Shown here in pieces: positions 51,968 through 62,078 of a DNA stretch of 64,000 bases. The notes beneath the pieces were generated by a model. The model was not told the DNA's origin and did no database searches. It worked only from the letters and a program-made list of their open reading frames with translations. A program made the translations under genes and the position numbers. Origin of the DNA: Dactylorhiza incarnata (lineage: Eukaryota; Streptophyta; Magnoliopsida; Asparagales; Orchidaceae); contig JAWHQI010000509.1 in NCBI GenBank assembly GCA_033032865.1, positions 248,001 through 312,000 of the forward strand, written 5' to 3'. Positions within the stretch are counted from its first letter, which is position 1; each line of letters opens with the position of its first letter.

Positions 51968-54537
51968 CACTACTAGAAAAATGAGTATTAGCTACACTTT
52001 TTTTGGCCAGGGTTCAAAAACCGTGGCTAAAACAATAGTATTAGCCATGATTGCAAAGCCGTGGCTAATAATTAGGTTTTAGCCACAGTTGATAAAAAGT
52101 GTGGCTAATACTTATGTATTAGCCACGACAATATGAAATCATGGTTAATACATAGATAATAGCCACGGCAAGAAAAAACTCGTGGCTAATACAACCCTTA
52201 ATCCACAGTATTTTCGCGTAATAAGGGGCGCTCGTTTTTTATTTCCCCCCTATCCCATCTTCTCCTCCAGAGCGATTAGGGCACGAGAACGACGCGACGA
52301 GACAAGTACGAGCGGACCAGCGAAGCAGGGCCGCCATCTTCTCCTCCAGCAGCGTGCTTGCAAGCGTGGTCACTGGAGAGTAACACCTTGACCATCATCG
52401 ACTCTTCCGGCGTGAGGATGCTCGCGATGTCCAGGCAAGCGTGAACTCCGACATTGAGTTGCAAGGCAAGCTTGAACTACTTGGTTAGATACTCACTATG
52501 TTGTCCTCGCCTCGCTGATTCCATATACCGCTGATGTCCTGGCCTCTGTTATTGATTAAGGTCAGCTTCATGTTCCCTTCTATACCCGAGTTTATTTCAG
52601 GTTTCTACTTTTTATTTATCGCATTAGGTCATACTCATTATTCAGAGGTTGACTCTTATGGTGCTGAAATCTTTTATTCAAGTGGAAATTATTACATTCC
52701 ATGCTCACAGGTATGGATTAATGATGAGATGTTAGGACCCTCAAAGTGCTTCTTCTTTAATATTTGCTCAATTTTTATAAATAGATTTCAACAATATTCA
52801 GTGTTCTGCATCTCCGTCCCGGACCAAACTTCTCTCTGCTAACAGTACATCTTTTTGATTTGAATATTTTGGATACCATTACATTGGTCTGTAAACCTCT
52901 ACTTCTATCCTTTTACATTGCAGGAATGATGAATAGATAAAACTGTATAGGTATACTCCGACTTAGACCGATTTCAAATTCTATTTTACGTATTCACATT
53001 TCGTTTTATAAAACATGTTAGTGTTTTTATGATAAAAATTGCATGATTACTCGCCGTTGCACTTGGAAGTCATTTCTCGAATGTTCCTGCTTTGAATTCA
53101 TCATTATTTCTACTTGGTACTTTGTTTAGCGACACTTATCTAAGGTCCAATCCATTGATTAGAGACAAAAACTGAAATGCTAGAGTAAATGGCTCAGATT
53201 TCATCAAGGATCAAAGCTTTTATGCTACATGTGAGATTTTTGGGCTAATTACTTGCCGGCGATGGATGTTGAACTGAAGGTTCGGTTGGCTAACTACTAA
53301 CCTGAAAACTCTATTATATTCAGGTATTGAAATACTCTATTATTCACCTATTTTTCCATGCAAGATTTCTGTATACAAGAATGAAGAAAATGATTAGCAT
53401 ATCACTTGCAAAATTAGTTTGAACCTTTTTTACTTCAGTTTCGTTGATATCAAAGCAGTTTTTTTCTTCAGCAATTGCAAAGCCCATTCCGAAAAGTAGT
53501 TTTTGATTACAGTTTTTGTCTTCAGTTATGGCTATTCGGAAAATTTTGTCCATTCCGAAAATTTTGCTCATTCCGAAATGCTACATGTTATTCTTCGGTC
53601 TCTTTAATGCTATTGATAATTTTCATTTGTTTTGCTATTGATTAGGGGGAGGAGCTGTTTACTCAATTTGGACAAAAATTCTGCAACCATGTTCACTCAG
53701 TTTAGACAAAAAATTATAACTGCATTTGCACTGTAGTTTGTCGGCTTACAGACATGGCCCTCCGCTTGCCTGGGTTGGAGCAACAAATTCATATCTTTTG
53801 GTCTTTTGGTTTGTTAATTATAAATGCTTCAACTGAGAATATTTATAACAAATTATATTAACTACAAATTCTTTATGTGTGCAGTTTTTTGATTTTATTA
53901 TTATATCCTTTAATTTTGATATTTTATTGTTTCCTTTTTATTCTTCATTTTTATACTTTGTTGCCCTAAAACATTTCTTCATTTTTATTTTTATAACAAT
54001 TAAACGGATGCTCTGATTTTCTTTGAACTATCATATAGAGGTTTTATTTAATGGCTGCTATGTAATACTGTGGGGTGAAGCTAACAGGTGAGGTCTTCTC
54101 ATATGCAATTCTTGAATATATACAATTTTTATCCTATATTACATCAAAGGTCCTTATCTCCCTGTGCCGCACCGCTTGGCCCTCATGTTTCTTTCTCCCT
54201 TTTTAGGGCTGCTAGAGGGCTGGGCATGCTCATCTTCATCTGATTCTTCTTTTATTTGTTTGATCTTGACATTTCCAATTCCTTTTTTAACACCCTCAGA
54301 ATCAGAAATAGACAAACTATTATCTGGTTATGTAATTTTTGAAATCTGTTCCGGTGCCAAGGCTTTGCCTTTAAAACAACAATGTATTCTTCAGTTGGAC
54401 ATTACTGCAAATTGCAAAAGAAACTGTTGATTTTCAACAAGCATTAGTGAAGCTACAATTTCCATAATTCCCCCAAAAAACAAGTCTTCCATGTCAACAA
54501 TACGCATCAAAATTTAATTTAATTTAATTTTCTCTGC

Positions 54538-54715
54538 AGGCAAAGAAAGCTCTGAGAGCATTGGTGAAGCTTCATGCCTTAGCTCGAGGCTAACTTGTTT
54601 GAAAACAGACGTCATCAATTTTTCACAGTATGCAGGCTCTACTCAAAGCCCAGGCCACCATTAGAGCCCAGAAATTCAGAGTTTTTCTCTGTTCTAGTAA
54701 GAACAGCTCACAGGT
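54538..54715 (+). pseudogene. IQ67-domain (IQD) protein fragment inside the CACTA element
   Basis: After a ctctgcag acceptor the frame reads AKKALRALVKLHALARG, then past a stop in a shifted context LVKKQTS-like, then HSMQALLKAQATIRAQKF before a possible donor near 54713. This is the helical calmodulin-binding IQ67 core of plant IQD proteins. The frame is broken in the middle and only the core remains. Confidence 0.65.
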
Positions 54716-55572
54716 ATGATTCATACCAAATAAATTTTAAATTTGTTTTTCTGTGCAAGGTAATAGGTACTACCGTTTTTTATCCCAAATGATTTGCTGG
54801 GTCTCTATGCAACAATACATTTACTAGTTGTCTGGCTATTTTTGCTCCTAATAAGAATAACTTTTATATGGCAGACCCTTACCTATAAATCTAAGTTTTT
54901 GTGTTAAATTTGGACATGAGTTTTAGATAAGATTTCTTAGAAATGAATTTGAACATGAGTTTTAGATAAGGTTTCTTAGAAATGAATTTGAAAATGAGTT
55001 CGGATAAGATTTTAGAAAGGAGTGTTTGTACCCACACATTTTCTTTTTCTATTTTTGTTCTCTTTATCATGCCACAAGATATTAGTTTACTTTCTCTTAA
55101 ACATTGAATTCCTGCTGTGTTTGTGGATGCACCATATGGGGAAAATAATGACAGTTCTACCGTACTCATGGTTTAAAGAAAAAGGTATTTGGTTTTTGCA
55201 CATAGATTATTATTTTTTAATAGCGTGGAAGTTATAATGAGCAACTTCTTGTAAAAGATCTGAATGTTTTCTGCGAAGTTTGATTTTATGACTGCTATTT
55301 TCATAACGGCTGAGCAGGTTTTTTTTTAATTATAATCAGTGATTTGGAGATCTGATGCCCTTGCTTCATTTTTTTTAATCTTTCCTTGTTTTTCTTGTAC
55401 TTCTGTCATCTATGCTTGGAGTTCAGTGAGATGATGAACAATAATATTTTTCCCTATTAGTTGGACTTCTGATTATGATGCATAACATTGTATTAACTCT
55501 ATCTGATTGCTCTCCCCTCAATTAATTTTTCTTTGACTTATTTGTTGAATCCTATTCTCACTATTGTGGCAG

Positions 55573-55626
55573 ATTTTTGTGGAATACAATGATCTTTTGG
55601 CATCGCAGCTTGAAAATCAAAGGAAG
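55573..55626 (+). pseudogene. Possible BRAP2-like exon fragment inside the CACTA element
   Basis: A single exon-like block with ttgtggcag acceptor and gtatgc donor reads IFVEYNDLLASQLENQRK. This is like the coiled coil of plant BRAP2/BRIZ ubiquitin ligases. It is only 18 residues, so the assignment is weak. Confidence 0.4.
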
Positions 55627-55818
55627 GTATGCACTGTTGTTCTAAAAAAACAATGAATAATGAACCTCATTGATTTTGCATATTTTTTTTTGGCATGTCA
55701 ATGTTTACTGATCAATATAGGTTGTATTTTTGGTACAACTGATGAACCTCATGAATGATGAACCTCATGAATGATGAACCTCATTGTGTTGTATGAATTT
55801 GGTTGATTTCTTGTGCAG

Positions 55819-56310
55819 ATATCCCGCCACTTCACCTATTTCAGCTAGCTTAACAAGTAGCTTTAAATTAAAACCACTATCAAATCCCAGGTGGAAGAGA
55901 GCAGTTCTGAAAATTAGTGGTTCTGCATTGGTTGGGATTGGTCCACGAAATGTTGACCCAAAAGTATGCTCTCCCCTCTCCTGTTTGGTTGGCTGTTGGA
56001 ATTATTTTTATAAGGCCGTATTTTATTATTGTCAAAACTGTAAGAGCATGTATATGCAGTTAATAACTCTTCTTTATTAGGTTCTGATGTTAATTGCCCG
56101 CGAGGTTGCTATGGCAAGTCGTGTTGGTGTTAAGGTATTCGTTGTTTGAATGCAGTAGACAAAGATTTGCGCTATGAGTCTTTTATATTCTACTTGATTG
56201 GTGTTTTTGATTTATTGATAGGTTGCAATTGTTGTTGGTGGCCGGAATTTGCAATTGTTATTGGTGGCTGGCTGCTACTGGCGTAGATAGAGCTACTACA
56301 TATCAAATAG
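55819..56310 (+). pseudogene. UMP kinase (PyrH-type, plastid) fragment inside the CACTA element
   Basis: Three exon-like blocks: 55819-55963 (NPRWKRAVLKISGSALVG; GPRNVDPK), 56081-56134 (LIAREVAMASRVGVK) and 56222-56310 (VAIVVGGRN, then in another frame WLAATGVDRATTYQI). They follow the N-terminal order of bacterial-type uridylate kinases, which make UDP from UMP in plastids. The GG-R-N nucleotide-binding loop is disrupted by an inserted repeat of its own sequence (ttgcaattgttgttggtggc / ttgcaattgttattggtggc). The rest of the enzyme is absent. Confidence 0.75.
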
Positions 56311-57097
56311 GGTGCATTCTTCTATATAAATTTTGCTTCTGCCAGTTTTTTATATGAAGTTAGTATTTTGGAGTTCTTTGATTAACTGAATAGCTCGTTA
56401 ATCATTCTTGTACATTTACAAGATGTTGTTAGTTTGATTAATGTGTATGCTTTAGATTGATTCCCCTCATTTAAATACATGTTCTTGGTCTGGAAAAATA
56501 GATTCCATGAGTTTCTAATTTTCTTTCTAGGCCAGATTTCAGGTATGATCTTCTTCGCAAAATTTCAGTCATTCACTACTAAACAAATATGATCACATGC
56601 GATGGAACTTTTTTTGAGTTTTCCAAGAAGACTAATCAAATTAATATATTTTAGTTTTTTATAAGGGAGAGATGCAGTCGCCATTGCATGTTAAGATTAT
56701 GAATTTCAGGTCTTTATGAAAATTGTCGAAGCACCGGATACTGTAACACACCACTCAGCACCAGATTTTAGGTCTTTATGTTCCTCCTGTCTTTAAAAAT
56801 ATGACTGGACGTTTATATCCCTTGTTTTCCAACTAGTACTTTTTTCTTAAACATGTGGTGTATATTTACTTATGTAGATAAAATGGACATGTCCAACTGC
56901 CCCTGCTAGACATGTATCTTTTTTTGGTGGATTTCCTTCAAATGCATGTAAAAGTTCACTTATCTAAGTGTTGGCTTTTCAGGCAGAACTTCGTCTAGTT
57001 TAAAGTATGACCAATTATTGTATTATTTTATGTTTTAAGTTTTTATTCTTATAAATCTACAATTGATTATTTGTGCTTATGTTTACCATTTCTATAG

Positions 57098-57240
57098 GGT
57101 TTGACATGGGTGATTTGTCCAGGGATGGTCCAGATAATGTTGAGGGCATGGATGCTTCAACTACCCATGTTGCAAAAATTCTGTCGAGTTAACCTACTGA
57201 CAGTAAGAGGAAGCATATTAAGTTAGAGGAAGCATATTAA
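57098..57240 (+). pseudogene. Unidentified C-terminal exon inside the CACTA element
   Basis: After a tctatag acceptor the frame reads FDMGDLSRDGPDNVEGMDAS and ends TAA at about 57190. A 22-bp direct repeat (aggaagcatattaagttaga) lies at 57211-57245. The source gene is not recognised. Confidence 0.3.
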
Positions 57241-58074
57241 GTTACGATTTCATACTTTGTACATACACTTGTGTTTCGATTCACTGATGTTGCATTAATG
57301 TTCGTTATTAGAAGCTTAGAAATATGGAGATGGGAGAATGGTGGAGAGGAATTGGGAGGGGAGATTAGTTGGTGTTGTTGTTCTTCAGTTGAGCTGGGAA
57401 GTTGTACATTTGAACTAAACCAATGAATAAAAATCATTTTTTATGCTTATGAGTTCATTTGGCTACTTTGAAGTTCTGTGATATTCACTGTTATATTAGC
57501 CATGGATTTCTAGCCTTTTTTTTAAAAAAGCATAATTTATTATTTGCCACGGTTTAAAACTGTGGCAAATAGATTTTTTAAAAATATCAAAATTACCTTT
57601 AGCCAGGGTTTCAAACCGTGGCTAATAGTCGGATTATTTGCCACGGCTAAATGTTGTGGCAAATAGACCATTTAACGTAATTGAAAAGCTTTTGCCAGGG
57701 GGGGAAACCGTGGCTAAAAGTACAGGTATTAGCCACGACATTATTTCTTCGTGACTAATACTATTTGCCACGGCTAATCCGTGGCTAAAAACCTTTCTCC
57801 ACGCGACCTTTAGCCACGATTTTTTTCCGTGGCTAGACCGTGGCAAAAACTCTTTAGCCACGGTTTTGGACTTTTTGCCAGGGCAATTTGCCCTGGCCAA
57901 AAGTCTGTTTTCTTGTAGTGCTGTTAACTTCAAAAACTCTTGCCAGCAAAGTATCCCCATCATTATGTCGTGCCTTTGAAGAACGTTTCACTTCTTCTAC
58001 GAAACTGCAAAATATTGATTGGAATGTAAACATTAAGTACTGCATATCTTTGTCAAAAAGGTTATCAAAAAGCA

Positions 58075-58990
58075 CTTACTCATAACTTTCTCAGGAAAAG
58101 CGTTTATGAGCTCAATAGCAAGTTCTGCTCTTAATTTTGGCATTTGTTTAGCCCAACATTTATATTTTGCCCAACATTTATATTTTGCCCAATCAATTAT
58201 TTTTTTCCCAACCATTGTCTTCATATACAGCAGGACAAATACGCCGCAATCGTCGGGACTATCCTGTGTGGGAATGTCATTAACATAGAAGAATGACCAT
58301 TCATGGATGCTCTTTGGAAGGACTTCACATAGATCTTCTTCAAAATAATTTCTCTACACGCCCAAAAATATATGCTGATACAAACAAAATATTATACTTT
58401 CTATCAAAAAAAAAACATACCACTATAAGAATCTTGTTGTAATTTGCTTCCTTGTACAATGAATCATAGAATTGTCAACATCCTTCGACAATGTTTCCAA
58501 CTAGCAAACCCCAATGATTAGTCAGGTGGACTGGAATTAAGAATAAATCTGCGGGCTCCACTAATGTGCTCGTGATGTGGCTAACAAGTGCTTGAGCACT
58601 TCTTTTGTTACTTTTCAGATTCTGCATAAAAGAATCATGTGATATATAACAATGCATTTGACATATTCACTTTGGCTATACAAATTTCCAATAAGAAAAT
58701 ATATACTAACAACATGATTCGGTGAGACGTATAAAAAGTGTTTAAATTTGCGCGGATGAATAGATTTTTGTAGGGTGAAAGCTACGATGTATGCATCTAG
58801 GTGGCTATCATTAAGCCACTCATTCCCTAATATATTATCAAGGTGTGATCGATATAAAGTAATATTTCCCACTTCGATCACTATATTATTTCTGCACAAA
58901 AAATGTTCTATAGTCAGCAATAACATATTATATAGAAGATGCAATTTGGAAGGTAAAATCTCAAAGAATATCACATGTTGGGGAACTCTT
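58075..58990 (-). pseudogene. Ulp1-like (C48) cysteine protease, transposon-type
   Basis: In minus sense, LGNEWLNDSHLDAYIVAFTL (about 58780-58840) is the Ulp1 substrate-entry motif. DLFLIPVHLTNHWGLLVGNI (about 58490-58550) has the catalytic His in HW, a following FYDSL segment holds the Asp, and DSPDDCGVFVLLYMKTM (about 58205-58260) holds the catalytic Cys. At least three exon-like parts are separated by AT-rich introns; a stop follows the His exon. C48 domains are carried by some plant MULE and CACTA elements, where they may act on SUMO-like conjugates. It is convergent with the FAR1 transposase at 48163 once the CACTA insertion is removed. Confidence 0.75.
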
Positions 58991-59429
58991 CCATAATATG
59001 ATCGATTATTAGACGCTTTGATTTACTAAGTCTTTTCATTTCAGGATATCTAACCTCAAAGGTGGATGATAAAATATTACTCATTTTTTTCTATCTTGAC
59101 GCCCTTTAATAATTTTTATCAAGCTCCTACTCTTATCGCCCTTCTAGTTAAGTGAAGGAAGCGCACAAACGATGTTACGTGTACGCGCGTATTATTATTG
59201 TACTTCTTATTGTTTAGGGTTTTGGACATGTGAGCCCCCCTCCCTATATAAGGAGGTGGTTTGGGAGTAGAAGGTATCTTGGATCATTTAGGTTTTGGCT
59301 CTCATTTGAGAGAGGGATTATAGGAGGACCTAGCCTCCTTGATCTTGGCCGGAGTTCACTTCGGATTGTATCCGTGTTCTTGATTAATGCAATCTTGTCC
59401 CGTTCTTTCCTCCAAAAACGTAACAAGTG

Positions 59430-59900
59430 GTCCGACCTGCCGCCTTCCGACCGCGGTTTCCGCCGCCCGAACTCGTTCCAACGCCTCCATCCCCGCTCCC
59501 GGTCACGTACAGCTCGGGTTCCGCGCTCAACATCGTGCCCTGCTGCCGCTCCTGTTGCTGGTCCCGATCCTCGATCACGCCCTAATGCCGATCCCCGATC
59601 CCGCCCTGCTGCCGATCCCCGATCCCGCCCTGCTGCCGATCCCGCCCTGCCGACCCCGCCCTGCTGTCGATCCCACCCTATTGTCGATCCCCGATCCCGC
59701 CCTGCTGTCGATCCCGCCCTGCTGCCGATCCCCGATCCCGCCCTGCTGCCGATCCCGCCCCTGCGGTTAGCTTCCGCTCCTGTAGTCGCTCCAGCACGCC
59801 CTGCTGACCGATCCCGCCCCTGCGGTTTCGCGTCATCACCGGATAGTAGCCCGGCTGTCGATCCAGCACGCCCCCCTCCAGCCGGCGTCCTTCTCCGCCC
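59430..59900. repeat. GATCCCGCCCTGCTGCC-type short repeats in the leader
   Basis: Words of the form gatccc(c/g)..gccctgctg(c/t)cg are repeated at least eight times between 59555 and 59815, in an irregular 15-30 bp rhythm. Confidence 0.8.
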
Positions 59901-59918
59901 CTGCGGTTTCTTACGTGC

Positions 59919-60805
59919 ATGCCACGTCGTTCCAGCCGTCTAATGGGCCACCCAGATCCCACGCCGTCTCATACAACCACCGATCCCGCAATTCTTCGTC
60001 GCTTGGATGACCATGACAGTTCCATCGCGTCGCTGCAGGCCCTCATGTTACGCATGGATGCTAAGCTCGACTCCCTCCTGGCCGGCCGCCTTACCACCTC
60101 TACAACGTCGGTGGCGGATCCGCCGCCCCTCCTTGGGATCCCACCGGAACTCTTCCATGCAACAGCCCCCCTGCCCGGGGTATGCCCACCGGGCCCTCGT
60201 TCCTTGGAAGTCCCCTCTTTCAACGGCACCGATCCTATGGGCTGGGTTGCTCGGGCCGAACAGTTCTTCAAGATACAGCAGATCTCGGAGCCACAGAAGG
60301 TCAGCACGGCCTTGATCGGCATGGAGGGCTCCGCCCTCCACTGGGTCCGCTGGCTCCGCCAATCCTCTCCCGGCCTCACCTGGACAGCTCTTACAGAGGC
60401 CCTCATTCAGCGGTTTGATCACCGTTACCCCGACTCCATGATCGAACGCCTTTGCGGACTCCGTCAAACTGGCCCCATTGATTTGTACGTTGATGCATTC
60501 ATCGAATTGGTCACCCATGCTCTGGGTCTCCCACCCGACCATTACTTGGCCTACTTCATGCACGGCTTACAACCCCACATCCGGGCCCGCCTCCGCACCC
60601 TGCAACCGTCAACTGTCCACCAAGCTCTGAACCTCTCCCCACTGGTGGAGGCCGAATTTATGGCAACGTCTGGGGACCCTCCGTTCCCGTCGCCTCCGTC
60701 CAACCCTCCCTACCAACCATATTTTCCTTCCCCGCCTAAACCTCCACCACTACCACCTCATCCTCCTCGACAACCATTATGGGCCCACGCAACAACCGTC
60801 ATATC
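59919..60805 (+). CDS. Ty3 gag, truncated by insertion
   Basis: From MPRRSSRLMGHPDP it reads a coiled-coil-like stretch (DDHDSSIASLQALMLRMDAK), then the capsid core LEVPSFNGTDPMGWVARAEQ, LTWTALTEALIQRFDHRYP and a LYVDAFIELVTHALGL segment. A Pro-rich tail follows. The frame is uninterrupted for about 295 residues up to the copia LTR, so the host element was fairly young when hit. The zinc knuckle and pol are not in the window. Confidence 0.85.
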
Positions 60806-62078
60806 TGTTGGAGCATGCGTTTCGCACTCCTCCGGTTTGATAATAACAAAGTCCTGTTTGTATTTGATTCTATTTTTATTAATGGTGTGCAGATAACAGG
60901 TATGAGATGTTCACATTTCTGCTGGAGCTAAATTTGAATGTAGGAAAATTTCACTGTCGGAAAATTCCGACAACTGATGTCGCCCAGGCGACAGCAGAGA
61001 AGTTACAACTACTTCCCTCCACGGCAGCACGACGAAAGGCAGTTTTGAGCTGTCGGAAATCCGACAGCGATGTCGCCCAGGCGACAGCTCGAAGGTTACA
61101 ACAACTGCCCACGACAGCACCACGACCGGCAATTTTGCGCTGTCGGAAATCTGACATCGATGTCGCCCAGGCGACAGCTCGGCGGTTACAGCAACTGCCC
61201 GCACGACGGCACTACCAGCGGCAGTTTAGCGCTGTCGGAAATTTTCGACAGCTGATGTCGCCCAGGCGACAGCGATTTTCTTTAAATTCGCTCCTTCTGT
61301 TCGTGCATTCCAAGTAATTGAGAATTCCAAATCCCTTCCTGAGTGCATACGAACCAGAGAGCTCCAGAACCTCTTCAACTCCCATTTGTGCAAAGAAGGA
61401 TTGAAGATTGAAAACGAGATTGGGCGCGCTTCTACATCAACGATCATCTCGAGACTTCAACCATCCTTTCAGAGATCTGAAATTCTAGGGAGTTGTTCTT
61501 TTCATATTGTATTTTCATTTACACACATTTCATTTTGTATTGGTAGAGAAATCGTCGTCTTGCGTGCGGCGTCTAAGTCCTTGCGTGGCTTAGGGGAAAA
61601 TCGCTTCCTTGTGCGAAGCGTCCAAGTCCTTGCGTGGCTTGGTGGGAAATCGTGGCCTTGTGTGCTACGTCTAGATCTTGGGAGGATCTAGTGGATATGC
61701 TTGGGCTTGGTCTTGGGAGAGACAAGTGATAGCCTTCCGATCCTTGGGAGAAGGATTGGTAAACCAAAATTATTGTATTTTTTTTATTATCATAATTGTG
61801 TCTTGTTCTTAAGCATTGTTAAGATCATTTTTATTGTATGCAAATTTCATGATTAATATAATTATGCTCTTTTCATTAATTGCAAATTTGTTTGCTTAAA
61901 TCTTTATCTTAGAAATTTGTGTTTGGTTTAATACAAAAATTGCATTGGTTTAAAATTTTTTATAAGTAACTTTTTAGAAAAGTAAAATCTGTTTAAAAAT
62001 TATTAAGTAAAAATTATATTTTTAAACACACCCTTATTCACCCCCCGCCCCCCTCTAAGGGCGTCACACGATCCAACA
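60806..62078 (+). repeat. 5' LTR of a Ty1/copia element
   Basis: 1273 bp with perfect inverted ends TGTTGGA / TCCAACA, followed two bases later by the primer site TGGTATCAGAGGG (62081). The likely target pentamer ATATC lies at 60801-60805. The other LTR is outside the window. It contains a 90-95 bp repeat near its 5' end. Confidence 0.9.
60940..61290. repeat. 90-95 bp repeat with GTCGCCCAGGCGAC core, four copies
   Basis: TGTCGCCCAGGCGACAGC occurs at 60978, 61071, 61161 and 61256, each preceded by a CTGTCGGAAA(a/t)-type word. The core GTCGCC-ca-GGCGAC is itself an inverted repeat. Confidence 0.95.

Larger units (their letters stand above)
51968..57920. mobile_element. CACTA (En/Spm) transposon with captured gene pieces
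   Basis: Termini are CACTACTAGAAAAA at 51968 and TTTTCTTGTAGTG ending at 57920, with a perfect 3-bp target duplication CTG (51965-51967; 57921-57923). Both subterminal regions (51990-52200; 57535-57900) are packed with GCCACGG / CCGTGGCTAA motifs in both orientations, the kind of site bound by CACTA transposase. I see no TNP2 or TNP1-like transposase, so the element is nonautonomous. The interior carries host exon pieces (listed separately) and much AT-rich DNA. 52200-54530 has no assignable gene. Confidence 0.93.
59173..60805 (+). mobile_element. Ty3 element: 5' LTR, leader and gag, cut by a copia insertion
   Basis: The LTR 59173-59425 (253 bp) has perfect 7-bp inverted ends TGTTACG / CGTAACA and a TATA box ctatataagg at about 59249. 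A primer site-like TGGTCCGACC follows two bases later. The leader (59430-59918) is a run of GATCCCGCCCTGCTGCC units. Gag begins at 59919. The element is interrupted at 60805 by a Ty1/copia LTR; its pol would lie outside the window. 58991-59172 shows no feature. Confidence 0.85.
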
